Below are positions 35,324 to 43,767 of a DNA stretch of 64,000 bases, piece by piece. Numbering within the stretch: the stretch's first letter is position 1; every line of letters begins with the position of its first letter. Source of the stretch: Vandammella animalimorsus. Lineage in GTDB: Bacteria > Pseudomonadota > Gammaproteobacteria > Burkholderiales > Burkholderiaceae_C. The DNA is taken from assembly GCF_002285285.1 (NCBI RefSeq), contig NZ_NSJF01000003.1:1-64000 (forward strand), in the 5' to 3' direction. The translations under genes were made by a program, and so were the position numbers. Under the pieces are notes generated by a model, which searched no databases, was not told where the DNA came from, and worked only from the letters and a program-made list of their open reading frames with translations.

Positions 35324-36445
35324 ATGCCCAGTGCCGCCCCTGCCCCCATTTCCCCCATCGAGGACATCATCGCCGACATCCGCGCCGGCAAGATGGTGGT
35401 GCTGATCGACGAGGAAGACCGCGAAAACGAAGGCGACCTGGTGCTGGCCGCCGAGCACGTCAGCGCTGAGGCCATCAACTTCATGGCCCGCCATGCGCGC
35501 GGCCTGGTGTGCCTGACGCTCACGCGCGAGCGCTGCGCACTGCTGAACCTGCCGCCCATGGCCAAGCGCAATGGCACGCAGTTCGACACTGCCTTCACCG
35601 TCTCGATCGAGGCGGCCGAGGGCGTGACCACCGGCATCTCCGCTGCCGACCGCGCCCGCACCATCGCCGTGGCCGTGGCACCCAATGCCCAGGCCAGTGA
35701 TCTGGTGCAACCCGGCCACATCTTCCCGGTGCAAGCCGTTGACGGCGGCGTGCTGGTGCGCGCTGGCCACACCGAGGCAGGTTGTGATCTGGCGCGGCTG
35801 GCCGGCTTGATGCCCGCCAGCGTGATCTGCGAAATCATGAAGGACGACGGCACCATGGCGCGCCTGCCCGACCTGCAAGTCTTTGCCGCCGAGCACGGAC
35901 TGAAGATCGGCACCATCGCGGACCTGATCCAATACCGCAGCAGCAACGAATCGCTGATCGAGCGTGTCAGCTCGCGACCGCTGGTGACGCACTGGGGCGA
36001 ATTCACCGTCCACGCCTACCAAGACCGGCTGGATCGCGCGCTGCACCTGGCGCTGGTCAAGGGCAGCTGGGATGAGCAGGAGGAAATCGCCGTGCGCGTG
36101 CACGAGCCGCTGTCCGTGCTGGATGTGCTCGACGCCCAGCGCGGCCTGCACTCCTGGAGCCTGGACGCCAGCCTGCGCTACATCCAGGCGCAGGGCAAGG
36201 GCGCGATGGTGCTGCTCAACTGTGGCGAAAGCGGCGCGCAGCTGCTCGATCAGCTCGAGGGCCGCGCCCAACCCAGCCATGCCCCGGCGCGCGGCCGCAT
36301 GGACTTGCGCACCTACGGCATCGGCGCGCAAATCCTGCGCCACCTGGGCGTGGGCCGCATGCGCCTGATGGGCCAGCCACGGCGCCTGCCCAGCATCGCC
36401 GCAGGCTACAAACTCGAAATCACCGGATTCATCAACAAGGACTGA
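35324..36445 (+). CDS. ribBX: DHBP synthase with degenerate GTP cyclohydrolase II domain
   Basis: The N-terminal 205 residues are RibB (3,4-dihydroxy-2-butanone-4-phosphate synthase), which supplies the four-carbon unit of riboflavin: VLIDEEDRENEGDL holds the acidic metal ligands, and FMARHARGLVCL and RAGHTEAGCDLARLAG follow. The second half aligns with GTP cyclohydrolase II but lacks the zinc-binding cysteines; where active enzymes have a CxxxxxxxxxxCxC cluster, this one reads AVRVHEPLSVLDVLDAQRG. This fits the RibBX variant known from Proteobacteria, in which the RibA half is inactive, so another RibA must exist. No FMN riboswitch is visible upstream. ribH and nusB follow closely. Confidence 0.92.
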   Translation: MPSAAPAPISPIEDIIADIRAGKMVVLIDEEDRENEGDLVLAAEHVSAEAINFMARHARGLVCLTLTRERCALLNLPPMAKRNGTQFDTAFTVSIEAAEGVTTGISAADRARTIAVAVAPNAQASDLVQPGHIFPVQAVDGGVLVRAGHTEAGCDLARLAGLMPASVICEIMKDDGTMARLPDLQVFAAEHGLKIGTIADLIQYRSSNESLIERVSSRPLVTHWGEFTVHAYQDRLDRALHLALVKGSWDEQEEIAVRVHEPLSVLDVLDAQRGLHSWSLDASLRYIQAQGKGAMVLLNCGESGAQLLDQLEGRAQPSHAPARGRMDLRTYGIGAQILRHLGVGRMRLMGQPRRLPSIAAGYKLEITGFINKD

Positions 36446-36448
36446 CCC

Positions 36449-36931
36449 ATGCTCGGTGCCAACAAAGGCCAAGGCGCTGCCCCATTGCTCGACGGCAGCC
36501 AACTGCGCATTGCCATCGTGCAGGCGCGCTTCAACGAAGACATTACCCAGGCGCTGTTCGACGCCGCCCATGCCGAGCTGCTCGCGCTGGGCGTGGCGGC
36601 TGAGGACATCACGCACCTGCGCGTGCCAGGCGCGCTGGAAGTGCCGGTGGCGCTGCAAGCCCTGGCCGAGACAGATGGCTACGACGCCATGATCGCGCTG
36701 GGCTGCATCATCCGCGGCGAAACCTACCATTTCGAGCTCGTGGCCAATGAATCGGGCGCCGGCGTCACGCGCGTGGGCCTGGATTACGGCATCCCCATCG
36801 CCAACGCCATCCTGACCGTGGAGAACATGGCCCAGGCCGTGGCGCGGCAAACGGAAAAAGGCGTGGATGCCGCACGCACCGCCGTCGAAATGGCCAACCT
36901 GATCGGCCTGGTCGCCATGGGGGACGAATGA
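36449..36931 (+). CDS. ribH: 6,7-dimethyl-8-ribityllumazine synthase
   Basis: Lumazine synthase condenses the RibB product with the ribityl-aminouracil intermediate, the penultimate step of riboflavin synthesis. The 160-residue protein has the usual segments [29 protein letters not shown] and [16 protein letters not shown], with the catalytic His in the last. The gene starts three bases after ribBX, and its stop overlaps the nusB ATG by four bases. Confidence 0.96.
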   Translation: MLGANKGQGAAPLLDGSQLRIAIVQARFNEDITQALFDAAHAELLALGVAAEDITHLRVPGALEVPVALQALAETDGYDAMIALGCIIRGETYHFELVANESGAGVTRVGLDYGIPIANAILTVENMAQAVARQTEKGVDAARTAVEMANLIGLVAMGDE

Positions 36932-37398
36932 ACCCCTCCGCCCAGCCCCCCACCCCCAGCAGCAAGAAAAGCGCCCGTAGCCGCGCGCGCGAATTCGCAC
37001 TGCAGGCCCTGTACCAGCGCCTGGTGGGCAAGAACGAAGCGCGCGACATCGACCAGTTCACACGCGGCCTCAGCGGTTTTCACAAAGCCGACTCGGCGCT
37101 GTACGACGCCCTGCTCTACGGCTGCACCGAGCAGGCCGCGGCGCTGGACGCCACCATCACCCCAGTGCTGGATCGCCCACTGAGCGAGCTATCGCCCATT
37201 GAGCACGCCATCATGTGGATGGGCGTTTACGAATTCCGGCACGCGCCGGACGTGCCCTGGAAAGTTGTCATCAACGAATATGTCGAGCTGGCCAAGGCCT
37301 TTGGCGGCACCGACGGGCATAAATACGTCAACGCCGTGCTGCACGCGCTGGCCGCCCAGCTGCGCCCGTTGGAGCTGGGCCAGCAGCCCAATCGCTGA
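36928..37398 (+). CDS. nusB: transcription antitermination factor NusB
   Basis: NusB binds boxA RNA with NusE (ribosomal protein S10) and supports rRNA antitermination. The 156-residue protein shows [14 protein letters not shown] at the start and the C-terminal [25 protein letters not shown], both family signatures. The ribH-nusB coupling by an ATGA overlap is the common arrangement in proteobacteria. Confidence 0.96.
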   Translation: MNPSAQPPTPSSKKSARSRAREFALQALYQRLVGKNEARDIDQFTRGLSGFHKADSALYDALLYGCTEQAAALDATITPVLDRPLSELSPIEHAIMWMGVYEFRHAPDVPWKVVINEYVELAKAFGGTDGHKYVNAVLHALAAQLRPLELGQQPNR

Positions 37399-37499
37399 GG
37401 GCTTGCCCCTCCAACCCCGAAATGGGCTGAAAAAGCAACGGCCTGCGGAGATTGTGAACAAGCTCCCCCCAAAGCGCAGTCCGCCGCCAGCCGCGCCCC

Positions 37500-38408
37500 A
37501 TGCCACACACTCCCCCGCCACCCGATGCCCGGCCTGCTTGGTTTTCGCGCCAGGAGCTGGCGCTGATCCTCATCACCATGGTCTGGGGCACGACCTTCGT
37601 CGTCGTGCATGCGGCCATGCGCCACAGTGGGCCGATGTTCTTCGTCGGCCTGCGCTTCGTCACCGCCGCGCTGCTGGGCGCTCTGGTCTTCTGGCGCGCC
37701 ATGCGCGGCCTGACGCGCCAAGAGCTGCTCGCTGGCAGCGCCATCGGTAGCAGCATCTTCATCGGCTACGGCCTGCAAACCTATGGCCTGCAAACCATCA
37801 GCAGCAGCCAATCGGCCTTCATCACTGCCATGTACGTGCCACTGGTGCCGCTGCTGCAATGGCTGGTGCTGCGCCGCCCGCCCCACGCCATGAGCCTGCT
37901 GGGCGTGGCCTTTGCCTTCACAGGTTTGGTGCTGCTGGCCGGGCCTGAGGCCGGCCTGGGCCTGCAAATGGAAGTGGGCGAGTGGGCCACCCTGGTGGGC
38001 GCGCTGGGCATTGCGGGCGAAGTCATCCTGATTGGCTTTTTTGCTGGCAAGGTGGACGTGCGGCGCGTGACCGTAGTGCAGCTGCTGGTAGCAGGGCTGC
38101 TTGCCTGGCTGGCCATGCCTTTGGCGGGCGAGGCCGTGCCGGCCTTCTCCTGGGTCTGGCTGCTGGCGGCCGTGGGCATGGCCTGCTCCAGCATCGTCAT
38201 CCAGCTGGTCATGAACTGGGCGCAAAAAACCGTCTCGCCCACTCGCGCCACGCTGATTTACGCCGGCGAGCCCGTCTGGGGCGGCGTGGCCGGCCGCATC
38301 GCTGGTGACCGCCTGCCGCCGCTGGCCATTGCCGGCGCGGTGCTGATCGTCATCGGCGTGCTCGTCAGCGAATGGCGCCCGCGCCGGCGGCGGCCGCAGA
38401 ACGTGTGA
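37500..38408 (+). CDS. DMT-superfamily (EamA) transporter
   Basis: This 302-residue inner-membrane protein has ten hydrophobic helices in two EamA repeats, starting LALILITMVWGTTFVVVHAAM and MFFVGLRFVTAALLGAL. The second half has EPVWGGVAGRIAGDRLPP, typical of the drug/metabolite exporters. The C terminus is short and very basic. Substrates are usually metabolites or amino acids; none can be named here. It stands alone about 100 bp after nusB. Confidence 0.88.
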   Translation: MPHTPPPPDARPAWFSRQELALILITMVWGTTFVVVHAAMRHSGPMFFVGLRFVTAALLGALVFWRAMRGLTRQELLAGSAIGSSIFIGYGLQTYGLQTISSSQSAFITAMYVPLVPLLQWLVLRRPPHAMSLLGVAFAFTGLVLLAGPEAGLGLQMEVGEWATLVGALGIAGEVILIGFFAGKVDVRRVTVVQLLVAGLLAWLAMPLAGEAVPAFSWVWLLAAVGMACSSIVIQLVMNWAQKTVSPTRATLIYAGEPVWGGVAGRIAGDRLPPLAIAGAVLIVIGVLVSEWRPRRRRPQNV

Positions 38409-38461
38409 TGCCCCTTGCGCTCTCGCCAGGGGTGTAAGTGCATCACCCGCTCTAGGGGGGC

Positions 38462-38612
38462 GTTGAGATTGGGTTTGCAAAGCGGCTTTTCGAGGCAAAA
38501 GCCGCAGATGCAAGGAAAAAATGCTTGCAAGACCTGAACACCTTGCAAGCGTTTTCAACACGGCAGTTGCGGTTTTTTGACCGGAAGCACCGCTGCAACC
38601 GCCAGTCTCAAT
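38462..38612 (+). repeat. R2 palindromic repeat, copy 1
   Basis: This element of about 150 bp begins GTTGAGATTG and ends in the near-complement CAGTCTCAAT. Its body (GGCTTTTCGAGGCAAAAGCC, then AACACCTTGCAAGCGTTTTC) matches the reverse complement of the copy at 52439-52592 over nearly the whole length. No coding potential was seen. Confidence 0.85.
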
Positions 38613-38806
38613 GCTCCTCCCCCCCCGCTGGGCGCAAAAGCAACAGCCGCCCGGCCTCTCCCGGCCCCTCAGCGCCAGCGGCCCTTGCCCTAGTCCCGCA
38701 GGGCTTGGCACAATGCGCGCCTTCTTGGCCCCCGCACCCCCTTCCATCCACAAGAGCTGCCCCCATGCTCTGTTCATCCTTTCACTGACTTGTGCGCTCC
38801 ACACCG

Positions 38807-38879
38807 CCCTGGCTGGATGCGCACTGCCGCACCCAGCCAGGGGAAAACCCTGGCCGGCCTGCCAGGGTTTTGATTTTTT
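38807..38879 (+). promoter_or_regulatory. attenuator-like tandem hairpins
   Basis: Hairpin 1 pairs CCCTGGCTGG (38807-38816) with CCAGCCAGGG (38833-38842), with a further TGCG/CGCA stem in the loop. Hairpin 2 pairs AAAACCCTGG (38844-38853) with CCAGGGTTTT (38862-38871) and is followed by ATTTTTT, making a strong intrinsic terminator. The second arm of hairpin 1 can also pair with the first arm of hairpin 2 (one mismatch), so the structures exclude each other as in an attenuator. The ribosome-binding site of the next ORF starts at the end of the T run. Confidence 0.65.
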
Positions 38880-38889
38880 GGAGCAGCAC

Positions 38890-39123
38890 ATGCGTGCCAA
38901 ACCCACTGCGGGCGCCGCCCGCGCCCGAACATCCCGCCCGCCACAGCGCCCCCTGCCTGCAGCCAGCCTGCCGGTGCGCAACCCCTACGCCCGGGCGCTG
39001 GCCGCCAAGGCCAGCACAGGCGCTGGCGGCAAGCACATGCGCAGCCAGGGCGCACAGCGCCGGGCCGAGCGCATGGCCTTGCAGCACAGCCTGCGCACGC
39101 GCGACTGGGCCAGCGCCGAGTGA
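38890..39123 (+). CDS. small basic protein ahead of AAA/M41 protease
   Basis: This 77-residue protein is rich in Arg, Ala and Pro (RAARARTSRPPQRPLP-like N terminus) with a more ordered C-terminal half, AQRRAERMALQHSLRTRDW. It has a GGAGC ribosome-binding site directly after a terminator hairpin. No family is recognised. It lies 70 bp upstream of the protease gene on the same strand, so the two probably share a transcript that must pass the terminator. Its basic nature suggests nucleic acid or acidic partner binding, which is a guess. Confidence 0.5.
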   Translation: MRAKPTAGAARARTSRPPQRPLPAASLPVRNPYARALAAKASTGAGGKHMRSQGAQRRAERMALQHSLRTRDWASAE

Positions 39124-39193
39124 CGGCCTCGCCCCAAAGACCAGACTTCCCCGGCCAGGTGGCGACAGCCCGCTGGCCTGCCCCTTCACGCCC

Positions 39194-41242
39194 ATGACAT
39201 CGCAGACCCAACCACCCAAAGGCAAAGACACAGGCAGCGCGGCTGAGCCACCCGCGCCACCGACCAAGCACCCCGCCAGCGCGGCGCGGCCAGGCACAGC
39301 GCCCCTGCCCGCCGCAAGCGGCGCCGAACACCAGCAGCTGATGCAGCGCCTGATGGCGCGCAGCCACGCATTGCACCAGGTCGCCCAGCAGCTCAAGCAG
39401 GAGCTGTTCGGCATTGACGCCATCATCGACCGCGTGATCGACACCATCCGCGCCTGGTACGTCATGCCCGAGTTGATCCAGCGCCCGGTGATCGTCTGCC
39501 TGTGGGGGTTGACCGGCACCGGCAAAACCCAGCTCACGCGCTCGCTGGCGCGCAAGCTGGGCTTTTACGATCGCTTCGTGGAGGTGCAGATGGACGGCTT
39601 CTCCCACGGCACCAGCAGCTGGCATGGCGCAGGCAGCATCTCGCGCATTTTGGAGAGTTCGGGCATCGACGAGGGCGAGCCGGGCATTCTGGTGCTGGAC
39701 GAATTCCAGCGCTACCGCACCCTCAACGAGCAGCGCCAGGAAGTCGAAGTGCAGCGCTACCAGGATGTCTGGGCCTTGCTCTCGGACGGGCGCCTGCCGC
39801 CCTCGGTCTCCTTCCTGGGAGAGCTGGAATCGACCCTGGCCGAAGCGCGTTACGACGAGCAGCAACGCAGCCCTGGCGAGCGCCGCGCTCTGACCAAGAA
39901 GCCGCTGCGCGTGAGCGCCTACGAGGCCCAGTCACTCAAGCGTGCGCTCAAACTCAAGGAGCCGCTGCTGGAGATCATGGCCTGGTCGCCCGAGCGCGTT
40001 GAGCAGGAGCTGGCGCGCGTGCGCGGCAGCGAACAAAGCTGGGAGACGGACTACAGCCGCCTGCTGATCTTCGTCTGCGGCAACCTGGACGAGATGTACG
40101 AATCGCTGGCGCGGCGCGTGGAGGACTGCGACACCGACGCCGACGTGTTTCACAGCCACAGCCTGCGACTCTCGCTCATCGACGTCAAACGCGCCCTGGC
40201 GCAGCGCTTCAAGCCCGAGCAGGTCGCGCGCCTGGGCAATCAGCACCTGATCTACCCCTCGCTCAACCGCGCCGCCTACACGCGCATCATCGACGAGCAC
40301 TGCGCACAGTACACAGAGCAAATGCAGCACAGCACCGGGCTGCGCTTTGTGATCACGCCTGAAGTGCGCCGCGAGATTTACGCCAATGGCGTCTTCCCCG
40401 CTCAGGGCACGCGGCCGCTGTTCTCCACCCTGCATGCCGTGCTGGGCACACCGCTGGTCAATGCCGCCGTCTGGGCCCTTGGTCTGGGTGCGCCAGCGGG
40501 CAGCACCGTCGAAGTGCGCCTGGGCGCAGACGGCCAGAGCCTGTGCGCACACGCGCTGGGCCAGCAACTGCACTGCCCCGTGGCCTTCGAAGTGCGCACG
40601 CTGCGCCAGCGCACGCTGACCGACTTTCGCGCCCTGCTGGCCGTGCATGAGGCCGGTCATGGCCTGGTGCATGCGCTGCTGTTTGGCAGCGCGCCGCAGG
40701 AAATCCGCATCAACGTCGCCAGCTTTGAGGGCGGCTACGCCATGTTCAGCGACCTGCAATCGTGGTCGCGCAGCAACTGGCTTGATCGCATCGCTGTTTG
40801 CCTGGCCGGGCGCGCAGCTGAAATCGTGGTCTTCGGCGCCGATGCCTGCTCCAGCGGCGCTGAGCAAGACATCCAGCACGCCACCGAATACGCCAGCCGC
40901 TTCGTGCGATTCCTCGGCTACGGCGAGCGCCTGGCGCGCACCGACGTGACCAGCGAAACGAACGAGCACCTCAACACCGACGTGCAACCCAGCAACCTGG
41001 CCATTGAAGCCATCCTGCAGGCGCAGATGGAGCGCAGCACGGCGCTCATCGCCGCGCACAGCCAGCAACTGCTGGCCCTGGTGGATGAGCTCATGCGCCA
41101 CGGCGAGCTTGGCCGCCAACGACTGGCCGAACTGCTGGGCGTGCCCATGGCGCCACAGGACCCGATGGTGCTGACCGACTACGCCCAGCGACTGCAAACC
41201 TTTGCCCAGCGCGACCTGGCGCACGACACGCCCAACTCTTGA
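39194..41242 (+). CDS. Clp-type AAA+ ATPase fused to M41 zinc peptidase
   Basis: This 682-residue protein joins a Clp/HslU-like AAA+ domain to an FtsH-type M41 peptidase. Walker A is GLTGTGKT (105-112), Walker B GILVLDEF (164-171), sensor 1 near FVCGNLDE (293-300) and a sensor-2-like GTRPL near 405. The peptidase has HEAGH (485-489) and the third zinc ligand Asp559 in SSGAEQDIQHAT, as in FtsH. No transmembrane helices precede the ATPase, unlike FtsH, so it should be soluble. The start follows a low-complexity region and is the first ATG with credible context; a much longer upstream frame was rejected. Probably an ATP-dependent protease; substrates unknown. Confidence 0.82.
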   Translation: MTSQTQPPKGKDTGSAAEPPAPPTKHPASAARPGTAPLPAASGAEHQQLMQRLMARSHALHQVAQQLKQELFGIDAIIDRVIDTIRAWYVMPELIQRPVIVCLWGLTGTGKTQLTRSLARKLGFYDRFVEVQMDGFSHGTSSWHGAGSISRILESSGIDEGEPGILVLDEFQRYRTLNEQRQEVEVQRYQDVWALLSDGRLPPSVSFLGELESTLAEARYDEQQRSPGERRALTKKPLRVSAYEAQSLKRALKLKEPLLEIMAWSPERVEQELARVRGSEQSWETDYSRLLIFVCGNLDEMYESLARRVEDCDTDADVFHSHSLRLSLIDVKRALAQRFKPEQVARLGNQHLIYPSLNRAAYTRIIDEHCAQYTEQMQHSTGLRFVITPEVRREIYANGVFPAQGTRPLFSTLHAVLGTPLVNAAVWALGLGAPAGSTVEVRLGADGQSLCAHALGQQLHCPVAFEVRTLRQRTLTDFRALLAVHEAGHGLVHALLFGSAPQEIRINVASFEGGYAMFSDLQSWSRSNWLDRIAVCLAGRAAEIVVFGADACSSGAEQDIQHATEYASRFVRFLGYGERLARTDVTSETNEHLNTDVQPSNLAIEAILQAQMERSTALIAAHSQQLLALVDELMRHGELGRQRLAELLGVPMAPQDPMVLTDYAQRLQTFAQRDLAHDTPNS

Positions 41243-41452
41243 GGCGGCACAGGCAAGGCCTGCGCACACCACCGCGCCGTGCTCCCCTGTGTCGGACTCA
41301 GGCAGACCCTCCATGGCGGCGCAGCAACAGCGCCAGGCTGCCAGATCGGGCGCAAACCCAGGCTGGCCTTATGATGCGCCTCGCAGTCATCCCAGCCTCT
41401 GGCGCCTGCGCCAAGGCTGCAATACAAGGCAAGAGCCCAAGGAGTGAGGAAC

Positions 41453-43423
41453 ATGGTCAGCACTTTCGTGCCACCGCCAATCGCGGCCGTCGACGCCGAG
41501 CAGCACGCCCTGCTGGAGCGCAAGCTGCACGCCGTCGAGGCCCTGTGCGCCCAGGCGCCGCAGAACGCCGAGCTGCACTGGCAACGCGCCTGCCTGCTGG
41601 AGCAGCTGGGCCGACTCGATGCACTGCGCGACGCGCTGCAGGCCACGCTCAAGCACCGGCCCGACCATGTGCAGGCAGCGCTGCTGCAAGTGCGCGTTGG
41701 TCAGCGCGGCGACCGGCTGGACATCGACGCCAGCGCCTTGGACCCCACCGAGGCCGCAGCCCTGCAAGAGCGCCAGCAAGAGCTCGACCGCCACGTGGCG
41801 CGCCGCAACGAGGCGCTGCTGCGCCGCCTGCGCGCACTGGAGCCCGACAACACCGACGTGCTGGCGCTGCTGGCCCAAACCCTGACGCAGCAGCCCTCGC
41901 CGCCAGCGGAAAAACTGCGCGAGGCCCAGCTGCTGCTCGACCGCGCCATTGACCTCGCGCCTGAGCGCATCGACCTGCTCAAACAGCGCGCGCACCGCCT
42001 GCGCCAGCAGGCCTTGCTCGATCCGGCACAGGCCGCGCAACTGCCGCCCGAGCAAGTGGTGCGCACCTCGCACGGGCACTACTATGAGCGCGCCGGCCTG
42101 GAGCACGCCTGCGCCGACTGGCAGCGCTGCCTGGCGCTGAGCGCGCAGCCCAGCATCACCACCCGCGTGGGCATGTGCCTGCACGAGCTGGGCCATTTCG
42201 AGCAAGCCGTGGCCACTTACGACCGCGTACTGGCCCGGATGGACCCCCGCCACCCTGGCTACACCCACGTGCAAAGGCTGCGCCGCCGCTCACAAGAAGG
42301 CGGCTGCGGCGGCAGCAGCGAGACCTGCTCTTGCGAGGGCATGAGCACGGCGCTGGCCGATAGCCTGGACGAAGGGCCTCACAGCCAGGCTCAACAAGCC
42401 CAGCCCGCCCCGGTGGCCGCCCAGGCCAACGCCGCCCAGGCTGAGCTGACGCAGGACGCCAATGCAGCGCACCATGCCAGTACAGCCGACGCGGCCAGTG
42501 CGACCAGCGCCCCGGCGCAGCCCCAGCCAGACGCCCCCACGCCCCAGCAAGCAATCGTGCAGCATGTCCAACTGCCCACGGAAAAGGAAAAAAAGCGCCG
42601 CGGCAGCCGCAAACGCAGCGAAGCTGCGCCCGCCAACCAAAGCGCGGCCAGCACCGAGGCCGGCGATGCCCGCACGCAGCAGGCCATCTCCATCGCCCAG
42701 CTGTTCCTCAACGAGGCCTACAAGGACGCCTCCGGCCTGCGCGCCGTACAGCCCGGCGACTATCCGGCCGGGCAGCGCCGCCTCATCGACAAGATTGGCG
42801 CGGCCCTGAGCGCCACAGGCCTGCGCCACCTGGCCGATGCCGAAGCCAGCGGCCTGTCCAAGCTGCTCGGCCAGCCCACCTTGGTACGCATCTACACCGA
42901 TGCGCGCGGTGAAACCGGCGTGGCCGCCTTCGTCATCAGGCCCCAATGGCCGGGCCTGCTGGGCTTTGCACTGCGGGCCTTGCGCGGGCAATGGAAAGCC
43001 CAGGCCATGCTCAGTTGTGAAACCCTGCTCGAATCGGGCAGCCTCATCATCACGCAGTGGGACAGCCCTTCGCCCTTCCAGTACGAGCCGCCGGTCTATC
43101 TGGAACGCCTGCCCGCCCGCACCCCAGTGCACAAAGTGCTGCAGCGCCACCAGCAAAAGATTGCCGCACACATGCTGATGCACCCGGAAGACGCCATCGT
43201 TTGCGCCCAGGATCTGGCAGCCATCGAGGCCCGTTGGCATCGCAGCCAGCACATCCGCCGCGCCCAGCGCAAGGCCGTGGGCTACGCCACGCAGGCTGAG
43301 CTCAAGCAGCTACTGGGCCCCAAGCATTACTTGTCCATGGCCGCCAGCGTGCGCCTGCAACTGCAGCGCCTGGCGCGCGATTACGAGGCCGGCTGGGACA
43401 GTGCACCGCAGACCCAGCTGTAA
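41453..43423 (+). CDS. TPR protein linked to AAA/M41 protease
   Basis: This 656-residue protein has an N-terminal helical region with TPR-like repeats (about 15-290), including MCLHELGHFEQAVATYDRVL. A short Cys-rich motif CGGSSETCSC lies near residue 285, followed by an Ala/Gln-rich linker of about 100 residues and a conserved-looking C-terminal domain (about 405-650) of no recognised family. A GGAGTGAGGA ribosome-binding site precedes the ATG; a GTG three codons upstream is possible. It follows the AAA/M41 gene by 210 bp on the same strand, suggesting an adaptor or substrate-delivery role, which is inference. An R1 repeat begins at its stop codon. Confidence 0.7.
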   Translation: MVSTFVPPPIAAVDAEQHALLERKLHAVEALCAQAPQNAELHWQRACLLEQLGRLDALRDALQATLKHRPDHVQAALLQVRVGQRGDRLDIDASALDPTEAAALQERQQELDRHVARRNEALLRRLRALEPDNTDVLALLAQTLTQQPSPPAEKLREAQLLLDRAIDLAPERIDLLKQRAHRLRQQALLDPAQAAQLPPEQVVRTSHGHYYERAGLEHACADWQRCLALSAQPSITTRVGMCLHELGHFEQAVATYDRVLARMDPRHPGYTHVQRLRRRSQEGGCGGSSETCSCEGMSTALADSLDEGPHSQAQQAQPAPVAAQANAAQAELTQDANAAHHASTADAASATSAPAQPQPDAPTPQQAIVQHVQLPTEKEKKRRGSRKRSEAAPANQSAASTEAGDARTQQAISIAQLFLNEAYKDASGLRAVQPGDYPAGQRRLIDKIGAALSATGLRHLADAEASGLSKLLGQPTLVRIYTDARGETGVAAFVIRPQWPGLLGFALRALRGQWKAQAMLSCETLLESGSLIITQWDSPSPFQYEPPVYLERLPARTPVHKVLQRHQQKIAAHMLMHPEDAIVCAQDLAAIEARWHRSQHIRRAQRKAVGYATQAELKQLLGPKHYLSMAASVRLQLQRLARDYEAGWDSAPQTQL

Positions 43424-43588
43424 AAGCCTGTTCAAAATCTCGGCGCGAGTGGGCAAGAAGCGGTTTGGGGTGGGCTGCAAGGCGCAAAACGCAGCCATAG
43501 CTGCTGGGGCTATGGCGAAGCTTTGCAACGCAGCAGAGCGCCCAAATCCGCGCTCTTGACCGCCGTGCAAAGATTTTGAACAGGCTCT
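43423..43588 (+). repeat. R1 palindromic repeat, complete copy D
   Basis: This 166-bp copy has near-perfect 18-bp terminal inverted repeats (one mismatch at the left end), the GTGGGCAAGAAGCGGTTTGG segment and the inner GCCATAGC / GCTATGGC hairpin with a slightly longer loop. It starts at the last base of the TPR gene's TAA stop codon. Confidence 0.9.
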
Positions 43589-43767
43589 AAGAAGAGCCCC
43601 TGCCCTTGCAGGCCCAATCCAGGCTTTGGGAAGACGGCGCACATTGCTGCACCATGGAGAGCATCCACAGCGCGAGGGTGCGGAAACTGCACCACAATGG
43701 CGGCCCACTGATTTGTTAGAGCGCATGACAACCCCTGGCGCCGCCATCACCTGCTGTTCGTAGCCCC
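43589..43767. other. argA upstream region
   Basis: Together with R1 copy D this makes a gap of more than 300 bp. It should contain the argA promoter. I saw no ARG-box palindrome, gene or RNA element that can be defended. Confidence 0.4.

Larger units (their letters stand above)
38409..38889. other. intergenic region with R2 repeat and leader hairpins
   Basis: This 480-bp gap contains an R2 repeat (38462-38612), a stretch with no recognisable signal, a possible seven-codon reading frame at 38765-38788 and two strong tandem hairpins (38807-38879) directly ahead of a small ORF. No longer credible gene was found. Confidence 0.7.

Noticed and set aside
42160-42215. HEXXH-like motif (HELGH) in the TPR protein, which could suggest a second zinc peptidase
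   Set aside because: It lies within a TPR helix (MCLHELGHFEQAVATYDRVL) where His, Glu and Leu fit the repeat consensus, and no third ligand or peptidase fold is visible.
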